Notes under the pieces: generated by a model
What the model was told of the DNA's origin: nothing
The model's database searches: none
What the model saw: only the letters and a program-made list of their open reading frames with translations
Part shown: in pieces, positions 36,164 to 40,180 of the stretch
How positions within the stretch are numbered: position 1 is the first letter of the stretch
Layout: each line of letters starts with the position of its first letter
Position numbers and translations under genes: made by a program
IMG/VR virus record: IMGVR_UViG_3300046529_000277
Location: 1-40,180 of that record
Strand: one strand, 5' to 3'
Source of the DNA: a virus
Length of the DNA stretch: 40,180 nucleotides

Positions 36164-36189
36164 AGGAGGCGCTTACGCGGGCGCGCAGG

Positions 36190-36354
36190 CTACATGCTGA
36201 CTAGGTTGTGCTTCTCCGCGCACCGGGTGCACGTGGGGACCGGGCCGAGGATCGGGTGACGGACGAACATGGTCGCCGGGTGGTCGCACAGCGCGTACCA
36301 CGCGCACACGGTGCCCTCGGCGGGCTTCTCGGGGGTCTGCTCGGTGCTGGTCAT
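36190..36354 (-). CDS. Small 54-aa zinc-finger protein
   Basis: ATG 36354. Reads TSTEQTPEKPAEGTVCAWYA, LCDHPATMFV, and TCTRCAEKHNLVSM: two Cys pairs (CAWYALC and CTRC) plus His, a likely treble-clef or ribbon. Element copy H ends 19 nt upstream. Function unknown; could bind nucleic acid or act as an adaptor. Confidence 0.7.
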   Translation of the reverse strand: MTSTEQTPEKPAEGTVCAWYALCDHPATMFVRHPILGPVPTCTRCAEKHNLVSM

Positions 36355-36373
36355 GTTGGCCTCTCAGTACGGG

Positions 36374-36390
36374 GAACGGGAAGGTTTCAT
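36374..36390 (-). promoter_or_regulatory. 16-bp asymmetric element, copy H
   Basis: Minus strand ATGAAACCTTCCCGTTC, 19 nt before the 54-aa gene. Confidence 0.85.
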
Positions 36391-36402
36391 GCCCTACGCG
36401 AA

Positions 36403-36432
36403 GGGGGCCGACCCCTTTCGAGACCGGCCCCC
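36403..36432 (-). terminator. Hairpin directly following palindrome copy 13
   Basis: Minus strand GGGGGCCG pairs with CGGCCCCC (8 bp); it abuts the palindrome, making two consecutive stem-loops after the coiled-coil gene. Confidence 0.6.
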
Positions 36433-36452
36433 TCCTCCTCACGTGAGGAGGA
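36433..36452. repeat. Intergenic palindrome, copy 13 (20 bp)
   Basis: Perfect over 20 bp, 1 nt after the stop codon of the 373-aa gene. Confidence 0.92.
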
Positions 36453-36453
36453 C

Positions 36454-37575
36454 TTACTTCCAGTTGGCCAGGAGGATTGCGACCTTCGCCTGAATGGCCT
36501 CGGCCTTCGCCTTCAGCGCCTTCTGCTTCTTCTCGTCGATACCGGCGACAGCCTCAGCCTTCAGCGCGTCCGTCAGCTTCGACATCTTCGTGATGGCGTC
36601 CGTCAGGTCCTCCTCGGGGGTGGTGACCTTCGGCGCGGGGAGGGTGCTCGCGGCCTCCTCGACGGCCTTCTCAGCCTCGGCGACAGCGTCGGCTGCCTCC
36701 TCGGCAGTCATCTCGCCCTTCTCGACCTTCGAGGCCGAGTCGACCCGGATCGCTTCGAGCGCCTTCGTCTTTGACTCAATCGCCTTCTTAGTGTCGCGAG
36801 CGAGCTTCGCCTTCTCGGACCGGGTGAGGAGGGTCGTCCCGAAGTGCTCGGCGACGACGTCAACGACGCTGCCTTCCTTGCCCTCGGTGATGGCAGCGAA
36901 GCGGGCCGCCTCCTCGGGCGAGTGCTCAAGCGCCCGGATGTACTCGACCCGGACGTCTTCGCGGGCGTTCTGCATCGACTTCTTGATGCTGTTGATTTCC
37001 TCGCGGATACCGTCGGCGACAGCGTCCGTGCCCTCCTCGGGCAGGTTCTTGACGACCATGTCGAAAGCGTCGATGGTGACGCCCTTCGCTGCCTGAGTGA
37101 CGCCGTTGACGTCCGGAACGCCGTCCTTCGTGGTGATGCGAATCCACGCGTCAAAGGTCATGTTCGCAAGCTCACGACCACCCGCGAACTTCGTCGAGGC
37201 AACTTCCTTGATCCGCTCAGCGGTCTTCGCGACCAGCTCAGCAACACCCGGGTAGTTGTGGTAGTCGCTCTGAAGCTCGACCTCGGCAGCCTTCGGCTTG
37301 ACCTCGACCTCGGCCTTCGGCTCGGGCTTCTGAGCCTTCGCAGCAGCGGCGAGGGTGGCACGAAGGGCGGTGCGCTCCCGAGTCGGAAGGTCATTGATCA
37401 TGCCCTCGGTCTCGGCCTTAAGCTCGGCCACGCCCTCGGCGTTCTCGGCCTCGGCGAGCGACTGAACCCGCTCGGTCGCTGCGGCGATCTCCTCGCGAAG
37501 CTTGACGTTCTTCGCCTCGATCTCCTCGGGGGTGGCGGTCTTCTTAGCGGCGGTCTTGCGGGGCGTGGCGGCCAT
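36454..37575 (-). CDS. Coiled-coil early protein, 373 aa, unknown function
   Basis: ATG 37575 with GGGAG upstream. A Lys/Ala-rich start (AATPRKTAAKKTATPEEIEA) is followed by long charged helices (residues 15-70, then 175-370), rich in Ala, Glu and Lys. A short, more ordered middle (DYHNYPGVAELVAKTAERIK, MTFDAWIRITTKDGVPDVNG) lies near 105-155. No catalytic motif visible. Its own terminator-palindrome-GTGCTACTGT upstream module suggests strong independent expression, as for the 211-aa zinc-ribbon gene. It may be a DNA-binding or scaffold-like protein. Confidence 0.75.
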   Translation of the reverse strand: MAATPRKTAAKKTATPEEIEAKNVKLREEIAAATERVQSLAEAENAEGVAELKAETEGMINDLPTRERTALRATLAAAAKAQKPEPKAEVEVKPKAAEVELQSDYHNYPGVAELVAKTAERIKEVASTKFAGGRELANMTFDAWIRITTKDGVPDVNGVTQAAKGVTIDAFDMVVKNLPEEGTDAVADGIREEINSIKKSMQNAREDVRVEYIRALEHSPEEAARFAAITEGKEGSVVDVVAEHFGTTLLTRSEKAKLARDTKKAIESKTKALEAIRVDSASKVEKGEMTAEEAADAVAEAEKAVEEAASTLPAPKVTTPEEDLTDAITKMSKLTDALKAEAVAGIDEKKQKALKAKAEAIQAKVAILLANWK

Positions 37576-37612
37576 TTCGTGTGCTCCCTCGTTGCTGTTG
37601 TTGACTACAGGC

Positions 37613-37625
37613 AGAACAGTAGCAC
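37613..37625 (-). promoter_or_regulatory. Shared 13-mer GTGCTACTGTTCT, possible extended -10
   Basis: Identical to 24535-24547 and in the same place, directly downstream of a palindrome (copy 14) and 37 nt before a start codon. Confidence 0.55.
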
Positions 37626-37647
37626 GTCCTCCTCACGTGAGGAGGAC
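37626..37647. repeat. Intergenic palindrome, copy 14 (22 bp)
   Basis: Perfect over 22 bp, between the dNMP kinase terminator and the 13-mer upstream of the coiled-coil gene. Confidence 0.93.
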
Positions 37648-37655
37648 CAAAACGC

Positions 37656-37680
37656 AAAAAGCCCCCTCCGAAGAGGGGGC
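37656..37680 (-). terminator. dNMP kinase terminator with TTCG loop
   Basis: Minus strand GCCCCCTC-TTCG-GAGGGGGC followed by TTTTT, 6 nt after the stop at 37687. Same design as the terminator at 24580-24601. Confidence 0.9.
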
Positions 37681-37686
37681 AGTTCG

Positions 37687-38253
37687 CTACAGGTTCCGCA
37701 CTAGGGCGTCAACGGCCCTGTAAAGGTCTTCCGGCGTACCGGAGTTGAAGACGATCCGGTCGTGCGGGTACTCGGCTAGGGACACCTCGCTGACGTGGCC
37801 CGAGTTCTGGTCACGGAAGGTCAGCGAGGGACGCTCGACCCGGACCATGACGAACCCGTTCAGCTTCAGCACGTCCGCTTCGTTGGGGTACCGGACGTCC
37901 GTCACGACGATTCGCGCGCCGTAGCGCTGCGACCCCCACACTTGGCGCATGAGCTGAGCCACCCAGAAATCCGGGTCGAGGTCACGGACACCCTGCCCCA
38001 TGTGCTGAAGGATGCGCCGCACTTCGGGGTAAGCGTCCTTCGCCCCCTCCCAACCGAATTCGTCGAGGGCATCCAACAGGCGAACCTCGGTGAGGTTTCC
38101 GGCGCTGATGATCGGGTTCAGCTTCTCTGCTGCGGTCTTCAGGGGTGAGGCGAAGGCGAAGGGCACATACCGCTGTGTGCGCCCGAGGTGTGCGGCGACG
38201 GTGTCTTTGCCGGAACGTGCCCGGCCCATCAGTGCGATGTTCGGAAGGGTCAT
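37687..38253 (-). CDS. Deoxynucleoside monophosphate kinase
   Basis: 188 aa from ATG 38253. Walker A is ALMGRARSGKDTVA (residues 7-20). PFAFASPLKTAAEKLNPI is the nucleotide-monophosphate-binding region typical of T4 gp1-like kinases. ILQHMGQGVRDLDPDFWV and RIVVTDVRYPNEADVL are highly conserved family segments. It phosphorylates dNMPs to feed replication. It is the first gene of the early block, 10 nt downstream of element copy I, which lies in frame with an ATG that I do not take as the start. Confidence 0.9.
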   Translation of the reverse strand: MTLPNIALMGRARSGKDTVAAHLGRTQRYVPFAFASPLKTAAEKLNPIISAGNLTEVRLLDALDEFGWEGAKDAYPEVRRILQHMGQGVRDLDPDFWVAQLMRQVWGSQRYGARIVVTDVRYPNEADVLKLNGFVMVRVERPSLTFRDQNSGHVSEVSLAEYPHDRIVFNSGTPEDLYRAVDALVRNL

Positions 38254-38361
38254 GCCCCGCCGGGAACGGGAGGGTTTCATTCGTCACTCTGCGTATACCC
38301 CGCGGGGCTCGCCGGCGGTAGTGTACGCCCTAGAATGTCCGAATTTAACCCTCACGCTCCG
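38254..38361 (-). promoter_or_regulatory. Early-operon leader and probable promoter
   Basis: 108 bp between the last late gene and the first early gene. Contains an AT-rich GTTAAATTCGG stretch, TACACT as a possible -10, a TACCGCCGG segment also present in the other control regions, the palindrome CCCCGCGGGG near 38299-38308, and element copy I. Exact promoter boxes are not clear. Confidence 0.5.
38264..38280 (-). promoter_or_regulatory. 16-bp asymmetric element, copy I
   Basis: Minus strand ATGAAACCCTCCCGTTC, ending 10 nt before the dNMP kinase start, too close to be that gene's promoter unless the message is leaderless. Confidence 0.85.
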
Positions 38362-38751
38362 TTACTCGGCGACGGGCACCGAGGCAGCGACGACAGCACC
38401 CGGAGCGACCACCTGAACCGGCGCGACAGCAACCGGGGCAGGGATGGGAGCGACGACCGGGGCAGGTAGAGCTACGGGCTCCGGGTCGACGTACTCAGGG
38501 ATCGAAGAGAACGGAACGCCGAGGTCGCTCGCGAGGGCGGACGCGTCAGCCTCGACGGCCTTCGCGTCGATGCCGTGCTTGGCCAGGTAGCCGGACACGA
38601 AGGTGACAGCGGCAGTGACCACGCCGAGGGACAGACCCTTGACGTCGGCAGGGGTGCCGTTGGGGAAGACATGCGGGCCAACGATGCCGCCAACGACAGC
38701 GACAGCGGAAGCGGCGACGGTTGCGGCGGAAACCTTGCCAGAAATGGCCAT
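38362..38751 (-). CDS. Holin-like membrane protein
   Basis: 129 aa from ATG 38751 with GGAG upstream. Two hydrophobic segments (AATVAASAVAVVGGIVGP and GLSLGVVTAAVTFVSGYLA) are followed by an acidic linker and a long Pro/Ala/Val-rich tail (APVVAPIPAPVAVAP). This is the usual form of Streptomyces phage holins. It would form the membrane holes that release the endolysin encoded two genes upstream. Confidence 0.75.
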   Translation of the reverse strand: MAISGKVSAATVAASAVAVVGGIVGPHVFPNGTPADVKGLSLGVVTAAVTFVSGYLAKHGIDAKAVEADASALASDLGVPFSSIPEYVDPEPVALPAPVVAPIPAPVAVAPVQVVAPGAVVAASVPVAE

Positions 38752-38756
38752 GCGGG

Positions 38757-39071
38757 TTACTCCTCGGGAAGGGTGCGGCGCTCCAAGCGGGTGCGCCGTA
38801 GGTCGGGGGTGGTGAGCGCGGTAATCGCGTGCTCAGTGGTGTGCGCTGCCTGCCACGTCTGGACGTCAGACAGCTTGGCGTCGACCCCGTCGAGGCGACC
38901 CGTCAGCACGCCGACAGCCTGATTCAGGGCGTCGGTCACGACTGTGCGGGTCGCCTGTCCTTCGGTCTGTGCTGCGCCTCGGTGACGCATGCCAACTACA
39001 GCGGCGGGAATTGCTGTGACTGCTGCTCCGATGACGTACGCCCAATCCGGCGAAGACAGGGGGTTGCCCAT
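38757..39071 (-). CDS. Membrane protein of the lysis cassette (holin-like)
   Basis: 104 aa; ATG 39071 overlaps the endolysin stop (TAATG). One hydrophobic segment (WAYVIGAAVTAIPAAVVGM) is followed by a long helix (TDALNQAVGVLTGRLDGVDA KL) and a basic end. Resembles the DUF2746-like small membrane proteins next to actinophage endolysins; possibly a second holin or antiholin. Confidence 0.65.
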   Translation of the reverse strand: MGNPLSSPDWAYVIGAAVTAIPAAVVGMRHRGAAQTEGQATRTVVTDALNQAVGVLTGRLDGVDAKLSDVQTWQAAHTTEHAITALTTPDLRRTRLERRTLPEE

Positions 39072-39781
39072 TACTTCACCTTCGCCTCAAGAGTCTTGAC
39101 CTCGGCTTCGAGGGTGGTCACCCGCTTGTCGAGGGTCGCGACGGTCGGCGCTGCCGGGGTGACCGGCTTCGGCGCGACCGGCTTCGGCGCGACCGGCTTC
39201 GGGGCGACGGGCTTCGGGGCAGGCTTCGGGATCAGGCCGGTAGCCCATGCCTTCAGCGCCGCGAGGTTCGCGAAGTTGGCCACGCTGTGGTCAATGCCCC
39301 CGGCGGTGCTGTACTGGTGAAACAGCCACGCGTGCTTGATCCCGGGGTGTCCGGCCGAGTGGTTCGGGTCGGCGATCCACAGACCGTCACCGACGTAGCT
39401 TTCGGAATCCTTGTGGGTCCAGAAGTCGACGTTGCAGTACAGGATGACGCGGTACTGAGGTGCCTTGGACTTCAGGTACTTCATGAACGCGTCCCGGTCC
39501 GCCTGAGTCTCGCCAGCGGCCTCCCAGTCGAACGCGAGAACGTCACCGGGCTTCAGGCTGACGTGCTTCAGGAAGTAGTCGACCTGAGCAGTGTCGTTGC
39601 CGTGGTGGCCGAAGTGGTAGTGACCCACGACCAGACCGTTCGCGCGGGCGTGCGCGACCTGCGCCGCATAGCGGGGGTTGACGTAGCCGGTGGATTCGGT
39701 CGCCTTGACGATTGCCATGGAGACACCGGCAGTGCCGAAGGTGGACGACTGGTAGGACGCGACGTCTACGACGTTAAGCAA
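39071..39781 (-). CDS. Endolysin, GH25 muramidase with repeat linker and coiled coil
   Basis: 236 aa from TTG 39781, with AGGAAG 9 nt upstream. The catalytic domain is glycosyl hydrolase family 25: NVVDVASYQ (first Asp), VKATESTGYVNPRYA, GHYHFGHHG, and LAFDWEA (catalytic Asp-Trp-Glu), ending near residue 185. A PKPVA repeat linker follows. The C-terminus (LDKRVTTLEAEVKTLEAKVK) is a heptad coiled coil in place of a wall-binding domain and may oligomerise the enzyme. It cleaves peptidoglycan glycan chains at lysis. Confidence 0.93.
   Translation of the reverse strand: MLNVVDVASYQSSTFGTAGVSMAIVKATESTGYVNPRYAAQVAHARANGLVVGHYHFGHHGNDTAQVDYFLKHVSLKPGDVLAFDWEAAGETQADRDAFMKYLKSKAPQYRVILYCNVDFWTHKDSESYVGDGLWIADPNHSAGHPGIKHAWLFHQYSTAGGIDHSVANFANLAALKAWATGLIPKPAPKPVAPKPVAPKPVAPKPVTPAAPTVATLDKRVTTLEAEVKTLEAKVK
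39162..39229 (-). repeat. 15-bp tandem repeats in endolysin linker
   Basis: Four to five copies of a GGCTTCGG(C/G)GCGACC unit (plus strand) encode the PKPVA repeats. Copy number is likely to vary between relatives. Confidence 0.85.
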
Positions 39782-39798
39782 TTGGGTACTTCCTGCCT

Positions 39799-40180
39799 TT
39801 AGTTGGAGATCCAGATCACGCGCAGAGAAGGCGCGAAGTCGGTGTTTGCAGTGGTGTTCACGGCCGCACCCGCCGATGCCTGCACTTCGATGTAATCGCT
39901 AGTGCCGTTGCACGCTACGAACGTGGCCGTGGTCAGCCCGACAGTGTTTGTGTCACCCGGGGCACCGATGTGGGAACCGGTCCCCTTGATCAGGGAACCG
40001 TTCAGCATGAGGCGGACGCGCCTGTATCCCGTGGCGCTCCCGGCGAATCCCACCGTGCCAATGACTAGGTACGTGCCAGGAACCCCGGGCGTGTACCTAC
40101 TCGGGTTAGTCGTGGTGCTGTGCCCGTTGTAGTTGTCGACTACTTCAGTGTCGATGTTGAGTGCGGCCCAGATGCCAGAC
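39799..40180 (-). CDS. Tail protein, C-terminal part (continues at position 279)
   Basis: The C-terminal portion of the 177-aa tail protein described at 1-279; TAA at 39799. Residues from GFAGSATGYRRVRLMLNGSL to FAPSLRVIWISN read like a jelly-roll of the C1q/TNF-like type found on tail tips. The first 127 bases of this part (40054-40180) are the same DNA as 1-127. It is followed 18 nt later by the endolysin. Confidence 0.75.
   Translation of the reverse strand, partial: SGIWAALNIDTEVVDNYNGHSTTTNPSRYTPGVPGTYLVIGTVGFAGSATGYRRVRLMLNGSLIKGTGSHIGAPGDTNTVGLTTATFVACNGTSDYIEVQASAGAAVNTTANTDFAPSLRVIWISN
40054..40180. repeat. 127-bp exact end overlap with 1-127
   Basis: All 127 bases are identical to the start of the window. 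127 is a common assembler k-mer size, so this is almost certainly a circle-closing overlap rather than a biological terminal repeat. Confidence 0.95.

Noticed and set aside
298-37647. CRISPR array from the repeated palindromes
   Set aside because: Copies are kilobases apart without spacer periodicity; a dispersed family, not an array.
298-37647. Insertion sequence or MITE origin for the palindromes
   Set aside because: No target-site duplications, no internal sequence beyond the palindrome and no transposase in the window.
38264-38280. Start codons of leader peptides in the 16-bp element (A/GTGAAACC)
   Set aside because: No ribosome sites upstream, frames differ between copies, and one copy lacks the start codon.
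40054-40180. Biological direct terminal repeat
   Set aside because: Exactly 127 bp, equal to an assembler k-mer, and splits a gene; circular overlap is simpler.

Overview
The window is an essentially complete genome of a temperate siphovirus, almost certainly of an actinobacterial (Streptomyces-type) host. This rests on the high GC content, frequent GTG starts, HK97-type head genes, a large serine integrase with a phiC31-gp3-like directionality factor, and Streptomyces-phage-style minor tail and lysis proteins. Bases 40054-40180 repeat bases 1-127 exactly, and one tail gene is intact only when the ends are joined. The unique sequence is therefore a 40,053-bp circle (circularly permuted, cohesive-ended or an episomal/excised form) cut open by the assembler.

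Almost everything is read on the minus strand, so it is best followed from high to low coordinates. The late block starts near 18.9 kb with a promoter-like module and a tRNA cluster (17.96-18.65 kb). It continues with HNH nuclease, papain-like amidase, second HNH, small terminase (P27), large terminase, portal, S78 protease, HK97 capsid, connector genes, major tail protein, the frameshifted G/GT tail chaperones, a gp10-like protein, tape measure and a 958-aa tail-tip protein. It then passes through the circle junction to a 177-aa tail protein, a GH25 endolysin and two holin-like membrane proteins ending at 38.36 kb. The early block runs from 38.25 kb to about 23.2 kb: dNMP kinase, a coiled-coil protein, Cas4-like exonuclease, RNA ligase, the gp3-like RDF, several small genes, a PD-(D/E)XK nuclease, CHC2-TOPRIM-SF3 primase/helicase, family A DNA polymerase, a sigma-70-like factor and small zinc-ribbon genes. 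The integrase (19.05-20.83 kb) and a small partner gene diverge from a rightward island of small plus-strand genes (21.2-23.16 kb), the only plus-strand coding in the genome. I recognise no repressor.

The most striking content is non-coding. (1) Fourteen copies of a perfect 20-28-bp palindrome (half-site GGTCCTCCTCAC) lie only in gaps, usually 0-16 nt after a stop codon; one copy carries paired compensatory changes. (2) Nine copies of a 16-bp asymmetric element (TGAAACCYTCCCGTTC, minus strand) are all in one orientation relative to transcription and mostly lie just upstream of genes, like mycobacteriophage stoperators or start-associated sequences. (3) Two related AT-rich promoter-like modules (18.8-19.0 and 35.95-36.17 kb) share at least 21 identical bases and feed into the 16-bp elements. 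(4) Two tRNA genes have intact acceptor and T arms but anticodon loops shrunk to 5 and 4 nt, in a genome that also encodes an RNA ligase.
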